From Bifidobacterium miconis (GTDB lineage Bacteria > Actinomycetota > Actinomycetes > Actinomycetales > Bifidobacteriaceae), in assembly GCF_019331735.1 (NCBI RefSeq), contig NZ_JAHBBH010000012.1, positions 1-64,000 of the forward strand: 64,000 nt of DNA, read 5' to 3'. The position numbers and the translations under genes are program-made. The notes below the pieces were generated by a model. That model saw only the letters and a program-made list of their open reading frames with translations. It was not told the DNA's origin and searched no databases. Position 1 is the stretch's first letter. Each line of letters opens with the position of its first letter. Positions 1 through 7,553 of the stretch are shown here, in pieces.

Positions 1-39
1 CGAGCCAGCAATAACGCTCGCGAAGCGAGTCCATAATTG

Positions 40-130
40 CAGGACGCTGTCGGCCGAAGGTCGACTGGGGGAGCGTCGCGGCGCTGTGCGCCGCCAACCG
101 GCACAGCATCGCGCGTACCGCGATTCCAAT
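40..130. repeat. palindromic intergenic repeat, copy inverted relative to 541-600
   Basis: The stretch containing GGGGGAGCGTCGCGGCGCTG and then GCCGCCAACCGGCACAGCAT is repeated in inverted orientation at about 541-610. The two copies flank the DUF559 pseudogene. No protein-coding signal was seen in it. Confidence 0.6.
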
Positions 131-150
131 ACCAGAGCCGCAACACCCTC

Positions 151-513
151 TTATCGCATTACAATCCTTGCTGCCACCACCCGGTCAATCTTCACACATA
201 CCTCATTGAACATGCGATCCACCTGATTGTTCGCGAATCTCAGCATCAGCAGGCCTTCAGCCTCCAGATCCTTGGTACGTTTGGCATCTCTCGCTTGTTG
301 TTCCAACGTGTAGTGTCCACCACCGTCGAGTTCGACCACAAGCCTGGCCTTCGCACAATAGAAGTCGACGATGTACCGGCCGATCGGGGTCTGACGCTGC
401 CAGCGCAACATATGAGTGTTTAAGAATCGGTATCAGAGTTTGCGCTCCCATGGGGTCATGTTCCTGCGCAGTCGTCTGGCTAGAGGCGTGTTGGCCTTGT
501 CGTATTCCCTCAT
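151..513 (-). pseudogene. DUF559 (Vsr-like fold) endonuclease-domain protein, broken by one nonsense codon
   Basis: Read from the ATG at 513, the frame gives a normal DUF559 start (RRLRRNMTPWERKL), then a TGA at 435-433, and then continues in the same frame with YRFLNTHMLRWQRQTPIGRY, IVDFYC and VVELDGGGH to a stop at 151. In this family the stop position is normally Trp (WERKLW followed by an aromatic residue), so a single TGG to TGA change explains the break. The total of 120 codons matches the family's usual length. DUF559 proteins have the fold of very-short-patch and restriction-type endonucleases; their cellular role is poorly known. A downstream ATG at 411 could give an 86-residue fragment lacking the N-terminal basic region. 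Inverted repeats lie on both sides. Confident in family and lesion; whether readthrough occurs is unknown. Confidence 0.8.
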
Positions 514-984
514 GGGCTGAGTGCAGCGGATACGCGTGTGGCATCGGAATCGCGCTGCGCGCGATGCCGTGCCGGTTGGCGGCGCACAGCGCCGCGACGC
601 TCCCCCACCCGGCTTCGCCGGGAGCCCCCTCAGCCGAGGGGGCCGAGGCTACCGCCAACACCGCAGTGTGTTGAAAAAACCAAACGCGACGGCCGAGCCG
701 CCGCCGGGAACATGGCATTGCGCATGAGCACAATACCGATTCCATCGCGCGATCGCGCGATACTGAGATTGCGCTGCCGCGCAATCTCACGACAACACGG
801 CATCACGCGTAGCGTGATTCCGATACCACCGGACAGCCAACCATACACAACACAATACGAAGAGCCGTTATGCACGACCACCAACGGTCGCAGTCGGGTG
901 TCGACGCTGCATCGCGCAGTTTTCCGGCACTGGGCGGCAACTTGACGATATGGCTGCCGCGTTTGGCGGTTCTATGGTCGAAGC
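514..984. repeat. gene-free stretch packed with perfect hairpins
   Basis: No gene is supported here. The stretch holds perfect inverted repeats: CCCGGC-TTC-GCCGGG at 608-622; GCCCCCTC-AGCC-GAGGGGGC at 624-643; an 11-bp arm pair at 764-774/779-789; and ATCACGC-GTA-GCGTGAT at 802-818. The first two belong to the GCTCCC/GAGGGGG-type repeat that recurs near 7400-7475, 13070-13120 and 18330-18360. The distal end carries the -10 box of galM. Confidence 0.65.
973..978 (+). promoter_or_regulatory. -10 box TATGGT of galM, leaderless start
   Basis: TATGGT is followed by 6 nt and then the ATG at 985. Transcription would begin at or next to the start codon, and no Shine-Dalgarno sequence is present. No convincing -35 was seen. 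Confidence 0.5.
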
Positions 985-2196
985 ATGTCTTCTTCGACGC
1001 ATCATGCGCATTCCGCGGCCGCCAGCACGGTCGTTCCCGCAGTCAATTCCACGGTCTCCCCCGCCATCGTTCCGACGGTCGCCCCGGCCGCATCCGCAGC
1101 AACCGACGCGTCCTCGGCCGCACCGGCGCTGCCGCAATCGTTCGCCATCGGCGGCGCAACCGGCCTCGCCGTCACCGTCACCGATTACGGCGCCCGGCTG
1201 ATGACCGTAACCCTGCCGGACCGCGACGGGCATGCGACGAACGTGCTGCTCGGCCGGCCGACCGCCGCGGACTATCTCGCCGACGACTGCTATCTCGGCG
1301 CGATCATCGGACGCAACGCGAACCGCATCGCCGACGCGACGTGCGTTATCGACGGCACCGTCTGCCATCCGGTCGCCAACGAGGGCACGAACAACGTGCA
1401 CAGCGGACCGGACGGCTATGATCGGCGGCTATGGACCGTCGCGGATCGCAGCGAACGCTCGCTCACGCTGGTGCTGCATTCGCCTGACGGCGATCAGGGT
1501 TTCCCCGGCGCCATGGACGTGCGCGTGCGCTACGCGGTCGACGGCATGACGCTTGCCTGCGACGTCGACGCCGACTGCACGCGCGGCACCATCGCCAACA
1601 TGACCAGTCACGCCTACTGGAATCTCGCCGGCGAGTCGAGCGGCGACATGCTCGACCAGACGCTGTGCATCCCCACCGACCGCTACTGCCCCACGGACGA
1701 ACGGTTCATTCCGCTCGCCCATGAGCCGGTCGACGGCACGCCCATGGACTTCCGCGCGCCGAGGCGCATCGGCGACGCCATGCGGGCCGGATTCGAGGCC
1801 GGCGACACACAGCTCGCTGCCGCACGCGGCTACAATCACGCATTCGTGTTCGAGGATGCGCACGGGCGGCTGCCGCACGCAACTTCCCTCGACCCCCGCA
1901 CCGGACTGCGCACGGTCGCGGTCGCGGCAAGCGAACGCACCGGCATTCGCATGACCGTGCTGTCGAACGCGCCGAGCGTGCTGCTGTACAGCGCCGGGTT
2001 CCTGGACGGCGTGCCCGGCACCGGCGGCCGAACGTATTGCCCGGCGGCCGGGTACGCGCTGGAACCCGGTTTCGTGCCGAACGCCGTCAACGACCCTTCC
2101 GAGCGCTCGCCGCTGCTGCCGGCCGGCAGCCGCTATCATCTGGCGATCCGTTGGCGGTTTGACACGGTCGGCGATCACACACGGTCGACGAGGTAG
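985..2196 (+). CDS. galM: aldose 1-epimerase (mutarotase)
   Basis: Interconverts the alpha and beta anomers of galactose and other aldoses in the cytoplasm, feeding the Leloir pathway. Family marks are GRNANRI (about 110-116), the first catalytic His in NNVHSG (about 139), the second in SHAYWNL (about 209), and the C-terminal catalytic Glu in ALEPGFVPNAVN. The 403 residues exceed the usual 330-350 because of an Ala/Ser/Thr/Pro-rich N-terminal stretch of about 50 residues with no signal-peptide character. The start is supported by a -10 box 6 nt upstream (leaderless). The stop lies inside the 3' end of the convergent GH36 alpha-galactosidase gene (22 bp overlap), so one gene releases galactose and the other processes it. 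Confidence 0.88.
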   Translation: MSSSTHHAHSAAASTVVPAVNSTVSPAIVPTVAPAASAATDASSAAPALPQSFAIGGATGLAVTVTDYGARLMTVTLPDRDGHATNVLLGRPTAADYLADDCYLGAIIGRNANRIADATCVIDGTVCHPVANEGTNNVHSGPDGYDRRLWTVADRSERSLTLVLHSPDGDQGFPGAMDVRVRYAVDGMTLACDVDADCTRGTIANMTSHAYWNLAGESSGDMLDQTLCIPTDRYCPTDERFIPLAHEPVDGTPMDFRAPRRIGDAMRAGFEAGDTQLAAARGYNHAFVFEDAHGRLPHATSLDPRTGLRTVAVAASERTGIRMTVLSNAPSVLLYSAGFLDGVPGTGGRTYCPAAGYALEPGFVPNAVNDPSERSPLLPAGSRYHLAIRWRFDTVGDHTRSTR

Positions 2197-4406
2197 ACGC
2201 GCGAGGCGAAATCCGGGCCGAGGTCGGTGTCGTCGATGCCGATGTGCATGAGCTCGCCGCCGGTGCGCGTCGCGTCGAACTTGCCATCGGAGGAGATGAC
2301 GCGGTACGAGGCAGTCTCGTCCAGTCCGCGCATCAGCAGGCGCGACTTGGGCCGGTTCGGCACACCGAGGATCACATAGTCGCCGACGATCGCGTGCGCG
2401 CGGTCGGCCGACACGCTCATCCACGCGGCCTGACGGTGGCCGTACGGCGCGCGCAGGCGATACAGGTCGCCGTTGTGCAGCAGCGACGCGTGCTCCTTGA
2501 AGAACGCGACCTGCTTGGCGATCTCGTCAAGATCGGATTCGGGCACGCTGGTCAGGTCCATTTCGTAGCCGAACGTGCCGAACATGGCCACGTTGGCGCG
2601 CGTGGCAAGAGACTCGGAACGGCCGGTCTGGTGGTTCGGCGTGATGGACACGTGCGCGCCCATCGTGGCGACCGGGAAGAAGTAGCTGGTGCCGTATTGG
2701 ATCGACAGGCGTTCGATCGCGTCGGTGTCGTCGCTGGTCCACGCCTGCGGCGAGTACGCGAGGATGCCGTAGTCGAAGCGGGAGCCGCCGGACGCGCAGC
2801 CTTCGATGATGAGGTCGGGGAACGCGGCGAACAGGCGCTCGTACAGCGCGTACACGCCGAGGATGTACCGGTGCATGATCTCGCCCTGGTGTTCGGCGCC
2901 GCGCGTCGCGTCGAACGCCTCGGAGATGAAGCGGTTCATGTCCCACTTGATGTACGCCACGTTCGCGGTCGAGAGGATCGCGTGCATCTGGCCGTAGATG
3001 TTGTCCACGACGGCCGGGTTGGCGAAGTTGAGCACGTACTGGTTGCGGTACACGGACTGGCCGCGGCCGGGCGTGGCGATGATCCAGTCGGGGTGGGCGC
3101 GGTACAGGTCGGAGTCCTTGTTGGTCATTTCCGGCTCGAACCACAAGCCGAAGTCCATGCCGAGCGCGTTGATCTTACGCGCGATGCCGGCGATGCCCTC
3201 CGGCAGGCGGTCCGGATTGGCCACCCAGTCGCCGAGTCCCGCGCGGTCGGACGTGCGCGCGCCGAACCAGCCGTCGTCGAGCACGAACAGTTCGATGCCG
3301 GCCTTCTTGGCGAGGCCCGCGAGTTCGAGCAGCTTGTCTTCGGTGAAGTCGAAGTACGTGGCCTCCCAGTTGTTGATGAGCACCGGGCGTTCGCGGCGCG
3401 CCCACTGCGGGCGCTGCAGGTGGTCGAGCACGATGCGGTGGAAGGACTGGCTCAGCGCGTTGAGGCCGTTGCCCGTGTAGCCGAGCAGCGCTTCGGGCGT
3501 GGCGAATTCGTCGCCGGGGCCGAGCGCCCACTGGAATCCGAGCGGGTTGATGCCGAGCTGGAGTCGGGTCGCGCCGTACGTGTCGACTTCGGCGTGCAGG
3601 TCGAAGTTGCCGGAGTAGACGAACGCGAGGCCGAACGCCTCGCCCGCGTCCTCGGTGGTGGCGGGCCGCGCGAAGATCGCGTTGGGGCTGAAGTATGGGC
3701 CGGACGCGCCGCGCAGCGATTCGATCTGCTGGATGCCGGGGTGCAGCGGCTGCGTGTGCGGCTCGCGTTCGCGCGCCCACGCGCCGGTGAATTCGGTCAT
3801 CGTGTAGTCGCTGTCGGGCAGGTCGAGGCTGAGGCTGGCGGCGCGTTCCAGCGTGAGCTGCTGGTCGCCGTCGTTGCGAATGACGGCGCTGCGCGCGATG
3901 ACCGGTTCGTCGCGGAAGATCGTGTACTGCAGGGTCACGGTGAGGCCGATGAGCTCGTCCCTGAGTTCGATGGACAGCGTCGCGGCCTCGTCGTCGGCCG
4001 CGTGCGTGGACGGCATGCCGGGCAGCGCGGGCTTGCCGCCGGTGATTGTGTGGCCGACGTAGCGCAGGTCGGTGACGTGCGATCCGTTCGGCTGACCGAC
4101 TTCGATGGCCGGGTGGCGATAGTCGCCGCGACCGAATTCGGGGTAGGCGAAGCGTTCGTGTTCGGCGTAGCGCGACGCGCCTTCCTCGACGGTGGACGAC
4201 TGGACGCGGAAGCGGTCGTCGACGAGGTAGCCGAAGTCGCCCGCCGCGGGCACGGGCGCGCCGGTGTACAGGTTGACGAGCTTGCCTTCGAGCACGCCGA
4301 GGACGACGCTGATTCGCCCGTTGTGCAGGTGGAACTGGACGGGCGCCTGGCTCTTGGGGTCGGCGTTGACGGTGATGAGGTTGGGGAACGACTGCGGTTC
4401 AGCCAT
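2175..4406 (-). CDS. alpha-galactosidase, GH36
   Basis: Cleaves terminal alpha-1,6-galactose from raffinose-family oligosaccharides, melibiose and related substrates. It has 743 residues, normal for bacterial GH36, with no signal peptide, so it should act on imported oligosaccharides. Visible motifs: FVLDDGWFGAR (about 375-384), GLWFEPEM (about 420-427), the nucleophile Asp in YIKWDMNRF (about 489), EGCASGGSRFDYG (about 535-547) and the acid/base Asp in WTSDDTDAIERL (about 559). The ATG at 4406 has AGGAG 11 nt upstream. A LacI-type operator candidate lies about 110 bp upstream. Equivalent to bifidobacterial Aga/RafA/MelA proteins; the exact symbol is not assigned. Confidence 0.93.
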   Translation of the reverse strand: MAEPQSFPNLITVNADPKSQAPVQFHLHNGRISVVLGVLEGKLVNLYTGAPVPAAGDFGYLVDDRFRVQSSTVEEGASRYAEHERFAYPEFGRGDYRHPAIEVGQPNGSHVTDLRYVGHTITGGKPALPGMPSTHAADDEAATLSIELRDELIGLTVTLQYTIFRDEPVIARSAVIRNDGDQQLTLERAASLSLDLPDSDYTMTEFTGAWAREREPHTQPLHPGIQQIESLRGASGPYFSPNAIFARPATTEDAGEAFGLAFVYSGNFDLHAEVDTYGATRLQLGINPLGFQWALGPGDEFATPEALLGYTGNGLNALSQSFHRIVLDHLQRPQWARRERPVLINNWEATYFDFTEDKLLELAGLAKKAGIELFVLDDGWFGARTSDRAGLGDWVANPDRLPEGIAGIARKINALGMDFGLWFEPEMTNKDSDLYRAHPDWIIATPGRGQSVYRNQYVLNFANPAVVDNIYGQMHAILSTANVAYIKWDMNRFISEAFDATRGAEHQGEIMHRYILGVYALYERLFAAFPDLIIEGCASGGSRFDYGILAYSPQAWTSDDTDAIERLSIQYGTSYFFPVATMGAHVSITPNHQTGRSESLATRANVAMFGTFGYEMDLTSVPESDLDEIAKQVAFFKEHASLLHNGDLYRLRAPYGHRQAAWMSVSADRAHAIVGDYVILGVPNRPKSRLLMRGLDETASYRVISSDGKFDATRTGGELMHIGIDDTDLGPDFASRVYLVDRV

Positions 4407-4512
4407 GGCTTCGATGCTCCTGAGGTGATGTCGCTGCGTGTTTCTGGATGCGCGTGCCGCTGCCGTCCGGCACCGGCGCGCCGTTCGCGTCCCAGTCTAG
4501 GACCACCCCAAG

Positions 4513-4526
4513 AGTTAACGATAACT
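4513..4526. promoter_or_regulatory. candidate LacI-family operator AGTTAACGATAACT
   Basis: This is a CG-centred palindrome with one mismatched pair, typical of LacI-family sites, about 107-120 bp upstream of the GH36 ATG. No LacI gene lies beside it, so the regulator would act in trans. Confidence 0.5.
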
Positions 4527-4557
4527 TTCTTGATCAGCGCTTCATATTTCGGAGCCT

Positions 4558-4669
4558 GCGTGACATCGCCGAGGATAGATCGGCAGTACTGGGACCAATG
4601 TCACGCGAATTGGTTTCGTAGCGTGACATTGTGGCCAGTAAGCCGACCGTACCGGAGCCAATGTCACGC
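4558..4669. repeat. two direct copies of a GCGTGACAT-N31-ATGTCACGC dyad
   Basis: Copies of GCGTGACAT at 4558-4566 and 4621-4629 are each followed 40 bp later by the inverted ATGTCACGC at 4598-4606 and 4661-4669. The inner sequences are similar but not identical. The arrangement suggests two tandem units of about 55-60 bp. The GCGTGACA core reappears at 16999-17006. Confidence 0.6.
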
Positions 4670-4761
4670 CAATCAGAGACAAACTTCGACCGGTTGACCG
4701 GGAAGCGTCACAGCGTCGCGGTCAACAACCGATGCCATCGCGCGCAGCGCGATTCCGCGAT

Positions 4762-6246
4762 TCACTCGCCGCGGCGGTCGGCCGCGATCGCGTCGAGCCG
4801 GGCGCGGAAGCGCGGCCAGTCGGTCTTCATCGCGGTGAGCAGCTTGCGGTTCGGGACCTCGTCGATCGGGATCCACTCGATCTCCATGCTCTCGTCGTCG
4901 TTCGCGCGCGGCGTCACCGTGTGTCCGGGCTTCTCGAACGCGAACACCGTGGTGTACGCCCACGTGCCGTGGTCCTCGCGGTAGGAGCCGACCACCTCGA
5001 TGTCCTCCGGCGTGATGTTCGCCTCCTCGTAGCTCTCGCGCAGCGCGCCCTCGATCGGCGACTCGCCGTCCGCGGTGGCGCCGCCCGGAATGCCCCACGT
5101 GCCGCCTTCGGCGCTCCACGCGGCGCGGTGCTGCATCACCACGTCGGTCACGTTGCCGGCCGCGTCTCGCCGGGCCAAAAGCACGCCGGACGCGCCGTTC
5201 GTGCCCCAGTGCCGGCGTCCGCACGCGCAGTCGATCCAGCCGTCTCCCGGCTGGTGCACGTTCTCCTTGGGCGGGGTCAGCCCGCGCGGATCGGCCTTGT
5301 CGGACGGGAACAGCTCGCCGCGGTCCACGTTCCACAGGTCGGTCCATTCCACGCCGAGCTCGCCGGTCAGCCGGCGCAGCAGCGGCAGGCTGATGCCGAT
5401 GATGCCGTGCGGATCGCCCTCGATCGAGTCGATGAACGCGCCGCCAAAGCCCTCCAGCGTGAACGATCCGGCCACTTCGAGCGGCTCGCCGGTCGCCAGA
5501 TAGCGTTCGATGTCCAAGTCGGAATAATCGCAGAAGTGGATCTTCGCGTAGCTCGTGCCGCGCACCGCACGACCGGACGCGAAGTCGATCAGGCAGTGGC
5601 CGGTCCACAGTTCGCCGGTGCGCCCGCGCATCGCCTTGAGCCGTTCGCGCGCCACGTCGACGCTGTGCGGCTTGCCGTAGCATTCGCCGTCGAACAGGAA
5701 CATCGAATCGCAGCCGACGATCAACGGCCCGACTTCGGCGCGCGTGAGCCCGGGCTGCATGGCGACGACGTTCGAGATCGGCTCGGCGACCGTCGGCACG
5801 TCCACTCCGGAGAAGTCGCGCGTCGTCGCATCGGCGTCGCCGTCGGCCGCCGACTTGTCCATGGCGGACGTTCCGGCCGCGGCCACGGCTCCCGGCACGT
5901 CGTCGACGTCGACGGTACCATCAGCGGATCCGTCGCGTTCCGTCTCCCGAGCGAGCTGCGCGGACTGCAGCGGGTACGCGATCACGCGCTCGCCGGTCGC
6001 CGCGGCGGCCGCGTCGGCCACGTTGCGGTACGCCTGATACACGGCGTGCGCCTTGGCCGAGGCGAGGATGAGCACGCGCTTGTCGACGGTGAGCGACTCG
6101 ACGTCCACGCCCTCCTCGCGCGCGGCGTCGACCAGCGCGGCCGGCTCGTCGACGTGGGAGACGCGGATGGTCGGGCAGATGCCGGCCGAGTACAGCACGT
6201 CGCGGCGCGGCTTCGACTTGGATGCGAGAATCAGCGGAATGGACAT
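4762..6246 (-). CDS. Maf-type nucleotide pyrophosphatase fused to a NUDIX hydrolase
   Basis: Two house-cleaning nucleotide hydrolases in one 494-residue chain. The N-terminal Maf half starts IPLILASKSKPRRDVL and contains VGCDSMFLFDGECYGKP and TGHCLIDF; Maf enzymes hydrolyse non-canonical nucleoside triphosphates and are linked to septation control. A roughly 85-residue Ala/Asp-rich insertion (about 90-175) splits the Maf fold. The C-terminal half carries a NUDIX box, GATADGESPIEGALRESYEE followed by ANI, in which the usual Gly after EE-x is Asn. The ATG at 6246 is preferred over the GTG at 6258 because of GAGG 6-9 nt upstream. It lies downstream of thrB on the same strand with a gap of about 105 bp. 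Domain assignment is firm; substrates are not predictable. Confidence 0.88.
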   Translation of the reverse strand: MSIPLILASKSKPRRDVLYSAGICPTIRVSHVDEPAALVDAAREEGVDVESLTVDKRVLILASAKAHAVYQAYRNVADAAAAATGERVIAYPLQSAQLARETERDGSADGTVDVDDVPGAVAAAGTSAMDKSAADGDADATTRDFSGVDVPTVAEPISNVVAMQPGLTRAEVGPLIVGCDSMFLFDGECYGKPHSVDVARERLKAMRGRTGELWTGHCLIDFASGRAVRGTSYAKIHFCDYSDLDIERYLATGEPLEVAGSFTLEGFGGAFIDSIEGDPHGIIGISLPLLRRLTGELGVEWTDLWNVDRGELFPSDKADPRGLTPPKENVHQPGDGWIDCACGRRHWGTNGASGVLLARRDAAGNVTDVVMQHRAAWSAEGGTWGIPGGATADGESPIEGALRESYEEANITPEDIEVVGSYREDHGTWAYTTVFAFEKPGHTVTPRANDDESMEIEWIPIDEVPNRKLLTAMKTDWPRFRARLDAIAADRRGE

Positions 6247-6352
6247 GACCGGCCTCACTTTTCGCTCGGAAACGCTCGGAATAATCAGACCGGGGCGCGA
6301 CCCGCACCAACGGACCGCGCCCCGGGTTCTCCAGCCATGCTACCGCACGGGA

Positions 6353-7351
6353 TTACTTGCGCTCGATTTCCACGCCCTTGGCGTTGACGGTCGGGTGCAG
6401 CACGCGCCAGTGGCCGTCGGACAGACGGTCGCCGGCCACGTGCTCGATCGCCTCGGCCTCGTCGCCGTAGTGCAGCACGAGCACGCACGGGCCCGCGCCG
6501 GAAACCATGGCCGCGTAGCCGCGGGCGCGCAGGGCCTTGATGAGTTCCCACGAGGGGGTCATGAGGTCTTTGCGGTACGGCTGGTGCAGGCGGTCCTGCG
6601 TGGCGGCGAACAGCAGCGCGTTCGGGTCGGAGGACGCGGCGAGCGCTCCCGGGTTCATCGCTGCGGCCATGAGCGCCACGCGCGACACGTTGAACACGGC
6701 GTCCTTGTACGGCACGGCGGCGGGCAGCGCCTCGCGCGCCTTTTCGGTGCTCAGCTCGTAGTCGGGCACGAACACGGCGGTGCGGATCTTCGGGTCGACG
6801 CGGTACTTGACGGTGTGGAAGCCGCCGTGGAGCGGCTCGCCGCCAGGGATCGGCACGGAACCGACGCCTTCGGCCGTGTCGAAGTTCCACGAGACGGTCA
6901 TGCCGCCGTAGACGGCCGGCGCGACGTTGTCCGGGTGTCCTTCGATCGCGGCGGCCAGTTCGAACACGGCGTCGCGGTTGAGGTCGTCGTCGTGCGCGAA
7001 CGCGGCGGCCGCGGCGATGCCGGCGACGATCGCCTCGGCGGACGAGCCCATGCCGCGCGCCTGCGGGATGTTGTTGTGCGCCTCGAGGATGAAGCCCACG
7101 CGGCCCAGGCCGAAGGTCTGGCAGGCGCGGCGGAAGGTGGAGACCACCAGATGCGTTTCGTCGCGCGGCAGCGTGTCCTCGCCCTCGCCGTAGATGAGCA
7201 CCTGCGCGGCGCGGTTCGACGGGTCGGCGCTCAGCGTGAACGTGAGCTCGTCGTGGTAGTCGAGCGCCAGGCCGACCGTGTCGAAGCCGGAGCCCAGATT
7301 GGCGCTCGTGGCCGGCACGCTGACCTTGACCTGTCTGCAGATCGGTTCCAT
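6353..7351 (-). CDS. thrB: homoserine kinase
   Basis: Phosphorylates homoserine for threonine synthesis (GHMP kinase family). It starts with VSVPATSANLGSGFDTVGLAL and has the ATP-binding loop PQARGMGSSAEAIVAG (about 85-100). Its 332 residues fit the family. The ATG at 7351 has the strong ribosome site AGGGGGA just upstream; longer in-frame starts would translate the palindromic repeat at 7400-7475 and were rejected. hom lies 200 bp upstream on the same strand, giving hom-thrB order, but the gap is long and filled by repeats, so cotranscription is not certain. Confidence 0.93.
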   Translation of the reverse strand: MEPICRQVKVSVPATSANLGSGFDTVGLALDYHDELTFTLSADPSNRAAQVLIYGEGEDTLPRDETHLVVSTFRRACQTFGLGRVGFILEAHNNIPQARGMGSSAEAIVAGIAAAAAFAHDDDLNRDAVFELAAAIEGHPDNVAPAVYGGMTVSWNFDTAEGVGSVPIPGGEPLHGGFHTVKYRVDPKIRTAVFVPDYELSTEKAREALPAAVPYKDAVFNVSRVALMAAAMNPGALAASSDPNALLFAATQDRLHQPYRKDLMTPSWELIKALRARGYAAMVSGAGPCVLVLHYGDEAEAIEHVAGDRLSDGHWRVLHPTVNAKGVEIERK

Positions 7352-7399
7352 ATGTCCCCCTATGAAAAACTGAATCGAGCGCCGCGCGATGACGGGGCT

Positions 7400-7475
7400 C
7401 AAGCCAATGCGAGCGCAGCGAGCCTCGGCTCCCTCGGCTGAGGGAGCTGGCACGGTGTAGCCGTGACTGAGGGAG
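7400..7475. repeat. palindromic repeat in the hom-thrB gap
   Basis: Contains CTCCCTCGGCTGAGGGAG, GGCACGGTGTAGCCGTGACT and a further GAGGGAGCG. This is the same repeat class seen at 600-650 and 13070-13120. It sits inside what would otherwise be an operon gap and could form an mRNA hairpin. Confidence 0.6.
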
Positions 7476-7553
7476 CGTACACGCCACCGCCTTCACTCGT
7501 CGGGGAAGACCTGCGTGGCATGCCTCAGTGCGTTACGCTCGCTGCGGCGTCCG

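Larger units (their letters stand above)
4407..4761. other. upstream region of the GH36 gene: operator plus two spaced dyads
   Basis: No gene is present. On the GH36 side lies AGTTAACGATAACT (4513-4526). Further away, GCGTGACAT/ATGTCACGC pairs occur at 4558/4598 and 4621/4661, each pair spaced exactly 40 bp start to start, followed by a partial AGCGTCACAG near 4708. The segment 4735-4760 resembles the GCGCGCAGCGCGATTCC-type repeats of the first kilobase. Confidence 0.6.

Noticed and set aside
4558..4669. CRISPR array
   Set aside because: Only short 9-bp half-sites in two dyads; no 25-35 bp direct repeats with unique spacers and no cas genes.
2244..4697. Long plus-strand open frame opposite GH36, and similar long frames opposite thrB, hom, lysA, atp genes, GH51 and GH27
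   Set aside because: High-GC third-position effect; Val/Arg/Asp-rich composition with no domain motifs.
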